Shown: positions 1 through 8,122 of the stretch, one piece after another | Layout: every line of letters begins with the position of its first letter | Position numbering within the stretch: position 1 is the stretch's first letter | Assembly (NCBI GenBank): GCA_050015275.1 | Contig: JBEKBS010000005.1 | Span: forward strand, 62,001-126,000 | DNA from: DATKJS01 sp050015275 | GTDB taxonomy: Bacteria; Acidobacteriota; Aminicenantia; Aminicenantales; Saccharicenantaceae | Direction of reading: 5' to 3' | Length of the DNA: 64,000 nucleotides | Position numbers and translations under genes: made by a program | The notes under the pieces: model-generated | The model's database searches: none | What the model saw: only the letters and a program-made list of their open reading frames with translations | What the model was told of the DNA's origin: nothing

Positions 1-1
1 C

Positions 2-637
2 TGGGGCGGCTGGGAGGGTCACGAGCCAAAACAGTGCGTGGACATTTTTGCCCCCTGGCTCGAATCGCAGGGCTTCAAGGTCGAGGTCTCCAATTCTCTC
101 GATGCCTACCTCGACCTCGAGAAGCTCAAATCGTTGGACCTTATCGTCCAGGCCTTCACGCAGGGCAACATCAAGCCCGAGCAGGAACGCAACCTCGAGG
201 AGGCCGTCAAGAGCGGCGTCGGGCTGGCCGGCTGGCACGGCGGCCTGGCCGACTCCTTCCGTTCCAATGTCGAATACCAGTTCATGGTCGGCGGCCAGTG
301 GGTCGCCCATCCGGGCGGGATCATCGATTACGATGTCGACATCACTAAACCGTCCGACCCGATCGTCCAGGGGCTCCGGAAGCGGTTCCACATAAAATCC
401 GAGCAATATTACATGCTGGTCGACCCGCTCAATGAGGTCCTGGCGACAACGACGTTCTCGGGCCAGTACGCGCCCTGGACCAAGGGGGTGGTCATGCCCG
501 TCGTCTGGAAAAAGCCCTACGGCAAAGGCCGGATATTTTATACGTCGCTTGGCCACTCGGCCTCGGTCTTCGACATTCCCGAGGCCCGGGAGATCGTCAA
601 GCGTGGCCTGCTCTGGGCCGCGCACGTCATCGAATGA
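2..637 (+). CDS. ThuA-like domain protein, 5' end cut by the window edge
   Basis: The reading frame is open to the left edge. It begins with W-G-G-W-E-G-H-E-P, the class I glutamine-amidotransferase-like start typical of ThuA (trehalose utilisation) proteins, so the GTG at 38 is internal and the true start lies outside the window. The next segments (S-G-V-G-L-A-G-W-H-G-G and the late K-G-R-I-F-Y-T-S-L-G-H) are the conserved blocks of this fold. ThuA family members accompany Gfo/Idh/MocA oxidoreductases and sugar isomerases in pathways that handle oxidised (3-keto) sugars, and such genes fill 8.3-21.9 kb of this window. No signal peptide can be judged because the N terminus is missing. The exact reaction of ThuA proteins is not settled, so none is assigned here. 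Confidence 0.85.
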   Translation, partial: WGGWEGHEPKQCVDIFAPWLESQGFKVEVSNSLDAYLDLEKLKSLDLIVQAFTQGNIKPEQERNLEEAVKSGVGLAGWHGGLADSFRSNVEYQFMVGGQWVAHPGGIIDYDVDITKPSDPIVQGLRKRFHIKSEQYYMLVDPLNEVLATTTFSGQYAPWTKGVVMPVVWKKPYGKGRIFYTSLGHSASVFDIPEAREIVKRGLLWAAHVIE

Positions 638-682
638 GGGCGCGAGATCCTGCGCCCCCAAGTCCGCGAAAGGACGGGAAGG

Positions 683-1897
683 ATGAAGAGCGACCTGACA
701 ACCGGGGACGTCCAGAAACCCCCGATCCACTCGTTCACCCTCTCGTTCGACCCTCCGGTCGAAGAGGAGTTCATGGATGACTTCCTCGAGAAGTCCTTGG
801 GCCAGGTCCGTCTGACGATCATCGCCGGCGCCCTGTTTTACTCCGGATTCGGGATCCTGGACGCGGTCGTCGCCCCGGCCGCGATGAAGACACTCTGGGC
901 CATCCGTTTCGCCGGCTTCCTTCCGATCAGCGCCCTGCTCTTCCTGCTGACGTACTTCCGCCCGTTCCGGCGGGTCTGGCAGGGGGCCCTCTCCCTGTGG
1001 TGCCTGATCGGCGGGCTGGGCATCGTGGGCATGATCGGGGTCGTCCGGGGAGAAGCGCAACACTCCTATTACGCGGGCCTGATCATGGTCTACATCGTCC
1101 TTTACACCTGGTCCCGGGTGCGCTTCATCTGGGCCACGCTCACGGGCTGGCTGATCGTCGCGGCCTACGAGATCCTGACCCTCGGTTTCCTCCATTTCCC
1201 GGCCCCGGTCATGTGGACCCACAATTTCTTTTTCATCGGGTCGAATTTCCTGGGCATGCTCGCCTGCTACTCGATTGAACGCTACGCCCGGACGGACTTC
1301 ATGATGGCCCGCCTTCTCCGGGAGGAGCAGGAGAAGGTCCGGTTGGCCAACCAGGAGCTGAACGAGAGGAACGAAGAACTCAAGGGGCTGGCCGAGATCG
1401 ACGACCTCACCAAGATCCCCAACCGGCGGATGTTCGAGCAGGAATTGAAGCGGGGCTGGCGCCGCATGGTCCGGACCAGCCGCCCGCTGACACTCCTTCT
1501 CTGCGACGTCGACAACTTCAAGGCTTACAACGACACTTACGGACACCAGGCCGGGGACGAGTGCCTGGTCAAGATCGCCAGGGCGGTCCAGGGCTCGGCC
1601 CGTCGCCCCGGCGACTACTCAGCCCGCTACGGCGGCGAAGAATTCGCGGTCATCCTCCAGGACACGGGGATCGAGGGCGCTCAGCACGTCGCCGAGAGGA
1701 TCTGCCATACGGTCCGGACGCTGACGATCCCCCATACCGGGTCCACAGTGGCGAAACACGTCACGATCAGCGTAGGGGCCGCCACGATCCAGCCGACCCA
1801 TGAGCGCGAGCCGGAGGCCCTGGTCCGGAAGGCGGACGAGTGCCTCTACCAGGCCAAGGGGGAGGGACGGGACCGGGTCGTGGTCGCCAAGGCCTGA
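683..1897 (+). CDS. membrane-bound GGDEF diguanylate cyclase
   Basis: The protein has 404 residues. Residues about 42-195 hold five or six hydrophobic segments, followed by a short charged helix (about 208-236) and a C-terminal GGDEF domain (about 237-404). The active-site loop reads GGEEF at 317-321. The product-inhibition site R-x-x-D is intact (RPGD, 308-311), five residues before it. It should make cyclic di-GMP from two GTP and be subject to feedback inhibition. The membrane part does not match a sensor family I can name. The ATG at 683 follows an A/G-rich stretch with AGGACGGGAAGG just upstream. It lies 45 bp after the ThuA gene on the same strand, so it may be co-transcribed, but no functional link is evident. 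Confidence 0.93.
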   Translation: MKSDLTTGDVQKPPIHSFTLSFDPPVEEEFMDDFLEKSLGQVRLTIIAGALFYSGFGILDAVVAPAAMKTLWAIRFAGFLPISALLFLLTYFRPFRRVWQGALSLWCLIGGLGIVGMIGVVRGEAQHSYYAGLIMVYIVLYTWSRVRFIWATLTGWLIVAAYEILTLGFLHFPAPVMWTHNFFFIGSNFLGMLACYSIERYARTDFMMARLLREEQEKVRLANQELNERNEELKGLAEIDDLTKIPNRRMFEQELKRGWRRMVRTSRPLTLLLCDVDNFKAYNDTYGHQAGDECLVKIARAVQGSARRPGDYSARYGGEEFAVILQDTGIEGAQHVAERICHTVRTLTIPHTGSTVAKHVTISVGAATIQPTHEREPEALVRKADECLYQAKGEGRDRVVVAKA

Positions 1898-1955
1898 TCC
1901 CAACGATCCTCCCGGAGAGCGCCAGCCGGCGGCGATGAGGCCGTCCGAAGACCTT

Positions 1956-2642
1956 TCACTTCTCCCGGCTGATGGCCGAAATGGCCAGCCAATAGACAAC
2001 GCCTGAGGACGAGCCGCCCATTTTGGAGGACGGGGCTCCGATCAAGAACAGCTTGGACTCGGAGAGCTCCACGGGTGCCGAGATGACACCCTCGCTCATT
2101 CCCGCTCCGAGGGATCCGCCTCGGGCGCTCCAGCCGGCGTCGAAGCGGAGGCGGAGGAGGACTTTGCCGCTTGCCGAAGCCAAGAATTCGGCCCGGACTT
2201 CATAATCCGAAGACCGTCCCTCGCCCCGGCTCTCCTCGAAGCGCGTGCCGGCCCCGGGGTGGCTCCGGCCCAGTTCGAGGTCCATGGTTTTGAGCTCGTC
2301 GATCTGAATTCTCCTGGTGGTGATCCCGCCATTTCCAAAGACGACCCTGTCGAGAATCGCGGCGGCGACGGCTTCGCCCGAAGCGTTGGCGGCCAGCTCC
2401 GTCTGGAAGAAGACGGTCGCGCGCGGAAAATCTCCCGTCACGTCGCCGTGCGCCTGGAATGGGGCGGCGCCACCCTTCCCGTCCAGGAAGACAGCCTCGA
2501 AATTCTGTTCCCGGGGGATCCTGAAGACGCGGACGGTCAGCTTGAAGTCCTGGTCGGGCGCGGCGGCGAGCTGCGAGACGAGCCCGAGCACGACCATCCC
2601 GGCGATCATGATTCCCGCGAGCGCTTTCCCTGTTCTTTTCAT
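1956..2642 (-). CDS. exported protein of unknown function
   Basis: The ATG at 2642 is preferred because AAGGAG sits 6 nt upstream and the protein then starts M-K-R-T-G-K followed by a hydrophobic stretch ending in Q-L-A-A-A-P, a Sec signal peptide. The longer frame to 2711 would bury that signal. The mature part (about 200 residues) looks beta-rich and has no Cys pairs or catalytic motif that I recognise. It closes with a hydrophobic segment (V-V-Y-W-L-A-I-S). The gene is convergent with the diguanylate cyclase (58 bp gap) and divergent from the MBL-fold gene. Function unknown. Confidence 0.75.
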   Translation of the reverse strand: MKRTGKALAGIMIAGMVVLGLVSQLAAAPDQDFKLTVRVFRIPREQNFEAVFLDGKGGAAPFQAHGDVTGDFPRATVFFQTELAANASGEAVAAAILDRVVFGNGGITTRRIQIDELKTMDLELGRSHPGAGTRFEESRGEGRSSDYEVRAEFLASASGKVLLRLRFDAGWSARGGSLGAGMSEGVISAPVELSESKLFLIGAPSSKMGGSSSGVVYWLAISAISREK

Positions 2643-2818
2643 GGCGACTCCTTTTTCGGCCTGTAATCGGCAGTCACCATGAATACAATGCGCCGGGCGA
2701 AATATTCCCACGCCGGCCGTTCCTTCGGCTTGCGCCTGGGCAGGAGCTGTGGCATAAGTGTTGCGGGGCGGCTGGAAAAGACATGCCCCAAGCGGAATCC
2801 GAAGGCCGGGAAGCCGGA

Positions 2819-3517
2819 ATGAAGATCAAAGTGCTCGGAACGAGAGGTGAGATCAAGGAATCCGCCCCACGCCATTCCCGGCATTCGGGACTCCTCGTCG
2901 ACGGGCGTCTGCTTTTCGATCTCGGCGAAAAAGAATTTCTGGATTCGAAGCCGTGGGGCGTTTTCATTACGCATCTCCATCCCGACCACGCGTTTTTCGT
3001 CAGGAGACCCGCGACGCTCGGCGTCCCGGTCTACGCGCCGGAAACGCGGACCGCCGCCCCCGAGGTCGAAGTCTTCCCCGGTGAAATGTCATTTCGCGGC
3101 TACTCGATCCGCGCCATTCCGACCGATCACAGTCTCAAGGTGAAATCCACCGCCTACATCGTGGAGAAAGGGCGCCGACGGCTTCTGTACACGGGAGATT
3201 TGTTCTGGATTAATAAGGAGTTTCATCCGCTCCTCGAGGGAATCGACCTTGTCGTGACCGAAGCGAGCTTCCTCAGCAAGGGCGGCATGATCCGGCGCGA
3301 CCGGGCCAGCGGAATGGCCTACGGACACGCCGGAGTCCCGAACCTGATCGAGCTCTTCGGAAAATTCACTGAAAATATCCTCTTCGTACACTTCGGGGCC
3401 TGGTTTTATGGAGATGCCCGGAAATCGAGGCGGATGCTGACCGCGCTCGGGAAGAAAAACGGTGTCGGCGTCCGGGCCGGCTACGACGGTTTTGAACTGG
3501 ATCTCGACGACTTATGA
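2819..3517 (+). CDS. metallo-beta-lactamase-fold hydrolase
   Basis: This is a compact 232-residue MBL-fold protein. The zinc motif T-H-L-H-P-D-H falls at residues 51-57. Further metal-ligand candidates are T-D-H in A-I-P-T-D-H-S, D in Y-T-G-D-L-F and H in F-V-H-F-G. The start at 2819 (M-K-I-K-V-L-G-T-R-G) gives the canonical first beta strand of this fold, whereas the frame could begin 12 codons earlier at 2783. No signal peptide is present, so it is cytoplasmic. It resembles RNase Z/phosphodiesterase-like and PhnP-like members in size, but the substrate cannot be read from sequence. Its last 37 bp overlap the end of the convergent Agl23-like gene. Confidence 0.88.
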   Translation: MKIKVLGTRGEIKESAPRHSRHSGLLVDGRLLFDLGEKEFLDSKPWGVFITHLHPDHAFFVRRPATLGVPVYAPETRTAAPEVEVFPGEMSFRGYSIRAIPTDHSLKVKSTAYIVEKGRRRLLYTGDLFWINKEFHPLLEGIDLVVTEASFLSKGGMIRRDRASGMAYGHAGVPNLIELFGKFTENILFVHFGAWFYGDARKSRRMLTALGKKNGVGVRAGYDGFELDLDDL

Positions 3518-5076
3518 TTCACGTTCCCCCGGCCCTTGAGATAGTCGTCCCATAGGTCCTGACGGACGAAGAGCGACAGGACGACCTCGGGACGCAATCC
3601 GTAGAACGCGGATCGGTACCCCCCGTCAAGGCTCTGCCCGACCGCGTCGGCGATCGCCGCCGAGGCGATGACCACGGGGGCGTCCCGGAGGTCCCCGGCC
3701 TGCGCGGTGTCCGTCCAGTAGCCGACGTGCTCGAACCGTCTCAGATACCAGGGGAGAGGCCAGGTTTCGTCGGGCGGGGCCACGACCTTGATCAGCAACC
3801 GTTCGTGCTCGGGGTGCCCGGCCGCGATCCCTTCAAGGGCCCCGACAAGTTTCATGAAATCCGGGCTCGTCTGGGCGTAGACGTAGGGGTTTGTCGGGTT
3901 CGCATAATCCACGAAGTTGGCCCGGCGGTCCTGGTAAGTCAGGTTGAGGACCCCGAGGGCCAGAATGGAAAGGACGGCGACCTTGACGACCGTCGATCTG
4001 GCCGACTGCCAAAGCGTTCCGGCCCCGTTCCCGGCGAGGAGGACGACGCCCAGATAGAACGGGAGAAGGTTCCAGGGCGTCTTATAGGGGATGGCGGAGT
4101 AAACGGCCGCGGCCATGACCGTGAAGAAGAAGATGAAGCGCACCAGCCGGGGGTGTCCGTCTTTCCCTGCCTTTGAGCCGAAGGCGAAGATGCTGCCGAC
4201 GACGGCCAGGGCTACGATGAAGGCCTCGCTCCAGACCGGCCCGTGCCCGAACCGCGAATAGAGCAGCGTCCGGATGTAATAGAACCAAGGCTGCGCGTGG
4301 ACCCCGGGCTCCCCGGCCCGGCCGAAATAGGTCCTGAAGGCGCGGACCGAATCGATCAGGCCCTTCGGGTTCTTCAGGAAGGACGTGAAAAAAAGCCAGG
4401 CCGTGATGGAACCCGAAGCCAGGAAAAGCGCGGCGTGAAGGAAGGCCGGGGGCCATAGCCGGGGCCTGGGGCCGGCCGGCTTCGGACGGAGGAGGCGGTC
4501 GATCACGGCCGCTCCCGCGAGGGCGCCGAAAAGGATGACGGACGTCTCCTTTGTCGCATACATCATCCCCGCGGCGAAGCCTGCCGCCGCCGCCCACCAT
4601 CCGGACCGTGTCTGGAGGTATTTCCATCCCGCGGCCATGAGCCCGGCCAGGAAAAAGACGAGGAGCATCTCCTGGACGTAGAACCGGCTGTAATATGTCA
4701 GGGCCGGCGAAAGTGCCGCCAGGAGCGCCGCGGAGAAGACCGTCTCCCGGGCGAGCCCGCCGAGAAAAAGCAGGAGAAGGAGAAGGAGCCCGGTCCCGAA
4801 GATGGCCGGGACCAGCCGCAGGGTCGTTTCGCTGACGGCGGCCAGCGATTTTCCCGCAAGGGCTCTGGCCACGGGGAGAGTCAGGTAATAGAGCGTGGGC
4901 CCATGGTGGTCCTTCGGGTCATAGCGGTACTCGCCCCGCTCGAGGAGGTCGCCGAACTTGACCGCCTGATTGGCCTCGTCGCTGTGCATCGGCCGGACGT
5001 CCAGGCGGAGGGTCCGGAGAAGGAGCGCGCCGAGGACGGCGCACGCAAAAAGCCTCCAGAAGGCCCTCTTTGTCAT
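3481..5076 (-). CDS. multi-spanning membrane protein, GT39/ArnT-like, Agl23 (TIGR03663) type
   Basis: The 531-residue integral membrane protein has about ten or more hydrophobic segments. The N-terminal loop contains R-P-M-H-S-D-E-A-N-Q-A and D-H-H-G-P-T-L-Y-Y-L-T, the acidic, periplasm-facing motif block of the GT39/ArnT-like glycosyltransferase superfamily as seen in Agl23-type flippase-associated proteins. Such enzymes transfer sugars from polyprenyl-phosphate donors across the membrane, but the acceptor here is unknown. The C-terminal third, after about residue 410, is less hydrophobic and probably periplasmic. The start codon overlaps the stop of the preceding discoidin-like gene by 4 nt (ATGA), so the two are translationally coupled. 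The 3' end overlaps the MBL-fold gene by 37 bp. Confidence 0.85.
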   Translation of the reverse strand: MTKRAFWRLFACAVLGALLLRTLRLDVRPMHSDEANQAVKFGDLLERGEYRYDPKDHHGPTLYYLTLPVARALAGKSLAAVSETTLRLVPAIFGTGLLLLLLLFLGGLARETVFSAALLAALSPALTYYSRFYVQEMLLVFFLAGLMAAGWKYLQTRSGWWAAAAGFAAGMMYATKETSVILFGALAGAAVIDRLLRPKPAGPRPRLWPPAFLHAALFLASGSITAWLFFTSFLKNPKGLIDSVRAFRTYFGRAGEPGVHAQPWFYYIRTLLYSRFGHGPVWSEAFIVALAVVGSIFAFGSKAGKDGHPRLVRFIFFFTVMAAAVYSAIPYKTPWNLLPFYLGVVLLAGNGAGTLWQSARSTVVKVAVLSILALGVLNLTYQDRRANFVDYANPTNPYVYAQTSPDFMKLVGALEGIAAGHPEHERLLIKVVAPPDETWPLPWYLRRFEHVGYWTDTAQAGDLRDAPVVIASAAIADAVGQSLDGGYRSAFYGLRPEVVLSLFVRQDLWDDYLKGRGNVNHKSSRSSSKPS

Positions 5077-5756
5077 TTGGCGGGAAGGCCGTAGACCTCG
5101 ACCTCCACGTAATGGTTCATGTCGTTCGAGGTGTTGCCGGCGCTGTAGAGCCGGACATAGCGGGCCCTGGCCCCCTTGGCGTCGACGAGCTTCCCTTCGA
5201 ACGTCTCGATGTATTCCTTGTCTTTGCCGATGCCGAGGCCCGAGGTGTTGTCGTGGTCGTTGTTGTAGAGCGTCGTCACGCCGCCGATGAAATCCTTGTC
5301 GTCCGAGACCTGGACGACGACGTCACGGTAGACGCGGGCCTGGCTGTGATAGTGCCAGATAACGATCGCGGACAGGGCCTGGGACTTCCCGAGATCGATC
5401 TGGACCCACTGCAGGCCGGGTCCGAGCTCGACGTAATAGCCGTCCTCGCCCGACTTCTTGCCGTCCGTGACGAACGAGAGCTCGCCGATGACGGGTTCCT
5501 TGTCGCTCGCGGTGACGGGCTTGCCGGCCGAAAGCAGGACGGTCCCCAAGGGCACCATGAACGGCCCGCGCGGCTTCCCGGTGATGGGCTCGAGGTTCGG
5601 CGTGCGGATGTTCTTCGGCGTCCCCACGAACATGGGCTTGGGCAGCTGGATCTTCAAGACCTCCTTCGCCTGGTCCTGGGCGCCCGTCCCGGCCGTCGGG
5701 AGGACGAGGGCCACGCCAAGAAGGGCGATGGAGATCGGCCAAAGCGCTCTTTTCAT
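5073..5756 (-). CDS. secreted discoidin (F5/8 type C)-like protein
   Basis: The 227-residue protein has an N-terminal signal peptide (M-K-R-A-L-W-P, hydrophobic core to about 20, cleavage near T-G-A-Q). Residues about 70-225 look like a discoidin/galactose-binding-like beta sandwich: S-A-G-K-P-V-T-A-S-D near the start, W-V-Q-I-D-L-G-K in the middle, and A-R-Y-V-R-L-Y-S-A-G before the C-terminal V-E-V-E-V-Y-G. These domains bind carbohydrate or lipid head groups. It is the first gene of a two-gene unit. Its TGA overlaps the ATG of the Agl23-like protein, which suggests that the binding protein and the glycan-handling membrane protein are made in fixed ratio. The substrate is unknown. Confidence 0.85.
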   Translation of the reverse strand: MKRALWPISIALLGVALVLPTAGTGAQDQAKEVLKIQLPKPMFVGTPKNIRTPNLEPITGKPRGPFMVPLGTVLLSAGKPVTASDKEPVIGELSFVTDGKKSGEDGYYVELGPGLQWVQIDLGKSQALSAIVIWHYHSQARVYRDVVVQVSDDKDFIGGVTTLYNNDHDNTSGLGIGKDKEYIETFEGKLVDAKGARARYVRLYSAGNTSNDMNHYVEVEVYGLPAK

Positions 5757-5757
5757 C

Positions 5758-6743
5758 TCAGACTCCTTGTCTCAATGGCTGGGCGATGGCATTCGCATTG
5801 AATATTTTACACTTTTTCCCCCGGAGAATCACGAGGGCCCAGACTTCGGGGCAGGTCCTGCAGTAGCGTCTGACCTCCTCCGTCTTCATCACCAGGAAGG
5901 CGGTGGAGAGGGCGTCGGAGACGGCGGCCGAGGGATGGGAGGCCCAGGCGGCCAGGTGGCCGCGTGCGGCGCGGCCCGTCCGGGGGTCGATGATATGGGC
6001 GCCCTTGACCTCGGTCCCTGAGCCACTCAGGGCCCGGTCGGCGAGCCGGACTTCTTCCGGCATACCGGGGCATCCCCAGGCCGAGGCGGTCCCGACCGGC
6101 CAGCCCCGCTGCCCGGAGCGGGGCCCGGGCCCGACGCCGAGGGCCGTGCTCGTTCCGCTGTGGACGAGAGCGTTCCCGACGCTCCAGTCGGCGAGGACCT
6201 CGCGGACCCTGTCCAGGGCGTACCCCTTTGCGACAGCCCCGAGGTCGAGGTCCAGGGGAAGGGCCTTGTTTCGGGGCCGGCCAGGGAGCCGCTCGAGTTC
6301 GAAGCCGCCGGCGACCATCCTCATGCTCATGAGATTGAGCAGATTCGGCGGTGGGGACCCGCCGCCGCGACCGGGGACGGCTTTCGATGTCCGCGCCGCG
6401 CCAGGCTGGGCGGAACGGATAGGAACTGCCCCGCTAAGAAGCGGGACTGCCCCGCCAAGAGACGGTGCTGCCCGGCCTGGACGCGGGCGGCCGTCGCCAG
6501 GCACTCGACGGTCTCGACCCCAACCATCATCCTCTCGCCGGGCCGCAGGCGGCTCACCCGGCTGATCTCGCTCGAGGGGTCGAAGCGGCTGAACAAGCGC
6601 TCGATCCGGTCGATCTCGTCGAAGGCCGCCCGGGCCGCCTGGCGGGCGTATCCCTTATCCTTGCCGGCGATAAAAATCTCGAAAATCGTGGTCATCGCCT
6701 CATGGGCGAAGCGATGAACGGAGAGATTACGGCCGCGCCGCAT
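5758..6743 (-). pseudogene. apbE: apbE-like FAD:protein FMN transferase, split by a frameshift
   Basis: Two overlapping minus-strand frames together encode one ApbE-family protein. The first (from 6743) gives the N-terminal part, including E-A-M-T-T-I-F-E-I and F-D-E-I-D-R-I-E-R-L-F-S-R-F-D-P-S-S-E-I-S, and ends at 6327. The second, read on to 5758, carries L-D-L-G-A-V-A-K-G-Y-A-L-D, H-I-I-D-P-R-T-G-R and S-D-A-L-S-T-A-F, the FAD and metal-binding blocks. The switch falls best at a GC-rich (CCG)n tract near 6355-6369, where one base gained or lost restores a continuous protein of about 325 residues. Real pseudogene, sequencing error and programmed slip cannot be told apart here. No signal peptide is visible. 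ApbE attaches FMN covalently to Thr of redox subunits. Confidence 0.75.
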
Positions 6744-6829
6744 AGTCGCAGTATGTCGAATTTTCGGGCTTTTATCAATTGGGAAAAGGGAAGGGGTCGC
6801 GCGGCGCTTCGGGACGCGACTTTGAAACG

Positions 6830-7102
6830 TTAATTCATCGAGAGATAGACCTCTTTCCGGTGCCCGATTCTGATGATGATGATCACCAAGGCGTCCTCTT
6901 CCTTCTTGAAAATGATCCGATAGCTGCCGACTCTCAGGCGATAAAGGGCTTCGTCGGTGCCAACGATCCGCCGGATGTTGTTTTTCAGTGCCTCTGGGTT
7001 TTTTGCCAGCATGAGGAGCTTGGCCTTGATGATTTTCTGATGAGGCCTGTCGATCCGGCTGAGATCATCCAGGGCTTTCCCGAGAAAGCGGAGCTTGAAC
7101 AA
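6830..7102 (-). CDS. RelE/ParE-type toxin
   Basis: I place the start at the TTG at 7102, giving 90 residues: M-F-K-L-R-F-L-G-K-A-L-D-D-L, the usual first strand and helix of RelE/ParE toxins. A GGGGA sequence lies 7 nt before this TTG, inside the end of the antitoxin gene, and the two genes are separated by only 2 nt. The central Y-R-L-R-V-G-S-Y-R-I-I-F and the final I-I-R-I-G-H-R-K-E-V-Y conserve the beta core and C-terminal basic strand with the H-R-x-x-V-Y ending seen in the family. It likely inhibits translation by mRNA cleavage (RelE) or targets gyrase (ParE); the sequence alone does not decide. Confidence 0.88.
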   Translation of the reverse strand: MFKLRFLGKALDDLSRIDRPHQKIIKAKLLMLAKNPEALKNNIRRIVGTDEALYRLRVGSYRIIFKKEEDALVIIIIRIGHRKEVYLSMN

Positions 7103-7104
7103 GC

Positions 7105-7329
7105 CTAAATCCCCAGCTTCTTCCAAACGTCCTCGGCATCGAGGAGGCGGTCCTGGCCTTTCTCGAGGTTGGCGAGCCTTTTTTTTGCTAGGTTCAGGTC
7201 CAGCAGGTCGAAATAGACTTCGAGGGCTTTTTCGATGATGGCGCTCTTCTTTTCCTTGAGCTCCGAGGCCACGCTCTCGAGTTCTTTCGAAACGTCCTGG
7301 TCCAAAGTTATATTGTGTCTTACTTGCAT
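7105..7329 (-). CDS. ribbon-helix-helix antitoxin
   Basis: The 74-residue protein starts M-Q-V-R-H-N-I-T-L-D-Q-D-V-S-K, the N-terminal beta strand and first helix of the CopG/MetJ-type ribbon-helix-helix fold. The acidic C-terminal half is of the kind that wraps a cognate toxin. Two ATGs lie 6 bp apart. The second, at 7329, is chosen because AAGGAG lies 7 nt before it but only 1 nt before the upstream one. It precedes the toxin gene by 2 nt and should repress its own operon by binding the palindromic promoter just upstream. Confidence 0.88.
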   Translation of the reverse strand: MQVRHNITLDQDVSKELESVASELKEKKSAIIEKALEVYFDLLDLNLAKKRLANLEKGQDRLLDAEDVWKKLGI

Positions 7330-7336
7330 GCTCATT

Positions 7337-7385
7337 CTCCTTGATTAGCACATATTATACACAATATATGTGTATAATCAAGGAG
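7337..7385 (-). promoter_or_regulatory. toxin-antitoxin promoter inside a palindromic operator
   Basis: On the minus strand, TTGATT (7376-7381) and TATAAT (7354-7359) are separated by 16 bp, a near-consensus sigma70 promoter. The promoter is enclosed by perfect 11-bp inverted arms, CTCCTTGATTA at 7337-7347 and its complement at 7375-7385. The 27-bp centre is itself a near palindrome (CACATAT ... ATATGTG). The proximal arm also contains the AAGGAG ribosome-binding site. This layout fits autorepression by the RHH antitoxin. Confidence 0.8.
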
Positions 7386-7511
7386 TTTCAGACGTCGTCA
7401 GACCTCTGCGAATGGGTCCTTCTATGGGAAAGATGATCAAGAGTCTCACAGATATGAAAGTCCCTTTTGGGAAATCGATAGCGGCCCTTCGCCAGTTACG
7501 GGGAAGAAAAA

Positions 7512-7583
7512 ATATTGATAAACAATAAATATTTCTTGACAAACAGTATATCCGGCAATATATTGATTATCGATAAATAAATT
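7512..7583 (+). promoter_or_regulatory. promoter of the DUF2975/XRE pair with two operator-like repeats
   Basis: TTGACA (7536-7541), a 17-bp spacer and TATATT (7559-7564) form an excellent sigma70 promoter. Two direct copies of a motif starting ATATTGATWAWCRATAAAT lie at about 7512-7533 and 7560-7583: one just upstream of the -35, the other overlapping the -10 and the start region. They are plausible operators for the XRE regulator encoded downstream (inference). Confidence 0.7.
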
Positions 7584-7597
7584 AAAGGGAGGTTCAC

Positions 7598-8113
7598 ATG
7601 CCAGGACATGCCACTTTCAAGGTCGCGCCCGTCGTCAAGGCGCTCCGGATCGTGCTTATCACGCTGCTCGTTCTTTATGGTCTGGTGTTCATCAGCTCCA
7701 CGTTGTTTGTGATTCTTGCATTTCCTTCTTTTATGCGTCACACTTCTGAAGCCGGTTTTTGGGCCGAAATCCGTGTTTTCTTGGATAAAGTCCTGACCGG
7801 GCCGATCTATTTTTTTATCGCCTACTGCGTCTTTAAGCTTATAGTTTTAATCTCTCGCGCCGAACCGTTCAGTTCTGCAAGCCCTCGGTACATCCGAAGA
7901 ATTGGGTACGCGGTCTTCGGACTGGCTGCTATCAATGCCGTCGTCACCACAATATTCGAGTTAACCTCTCCGGGAGTGCTTGTCTCTGAAGTCATAGTCC
8001 GTGTCCTTTATGGCGGCTTAGGTACTTTGCTCCTGGGGTTCGGATTCCTGGTCATCGCCAAGGTCCTTGAGGCCGGCGTCGCGCTCCAGCAGGACCAGGA
8101 CCTGACCGTCTGA
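7598..8113 (+). CDS. DUF2975-family membrane protein
   Basis: The 171-residue protein has four hydrophobic segments (about residues 17-44, 62-82, 103-122 and 130-156), matching the four-helix DUF2975 family in length and topology. The start at 7598 follows GGGAGG by 5 nt. It is followed after 9 bp by a small YozG/XRE-type regulator, the standard partner of DUF2975 proteins. The pair probably senses or responds to envelope or developmental conditions, but the biochemical role of DUF2975 is not known. The strong promoter and repeats at 7512-7583 drive both genes. Local base composition upstream is much more A+T-rich than the rest of the window, which could mean horizontal transfer together with the adjacent toxin-antitoxin pair. 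Confidence 0.85.
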   Translation: MPGHATFKVAPVVKALRIVLITLLVLYGLVFISSTLFVILAFPSFMRHTSEAGFWAEIRVFLDKVLTGPIYFFIAYCVFKLIVLISRAEPFSSASPRYIRRIGYAVFGLAAINAVVTTIFELTSPGVLVSEVIVRVLYGGLGTLLLGFGFLVIAKVLEAGVALQQDQDLTV

Positions 8114-8122
8114 GGTTTGATC

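Noticed and set aside
6796..6820. A GTCGCG/CGCGAC hairpin after the toxin gene as a terminator
   Set aside because: The stem is short and the following minus-strand sequence is C-rich with only broken T runs.
7424..7528. A 34-codon frame upstream of the DUF2975 promoter (M-G-K-M-I-K-S-L-T-D start)
   Set aside because: It has no ribosome-binding site, overlaps the proposed operator copy and shows no family I know. It may be a relic, but I cannot support it as a gene.
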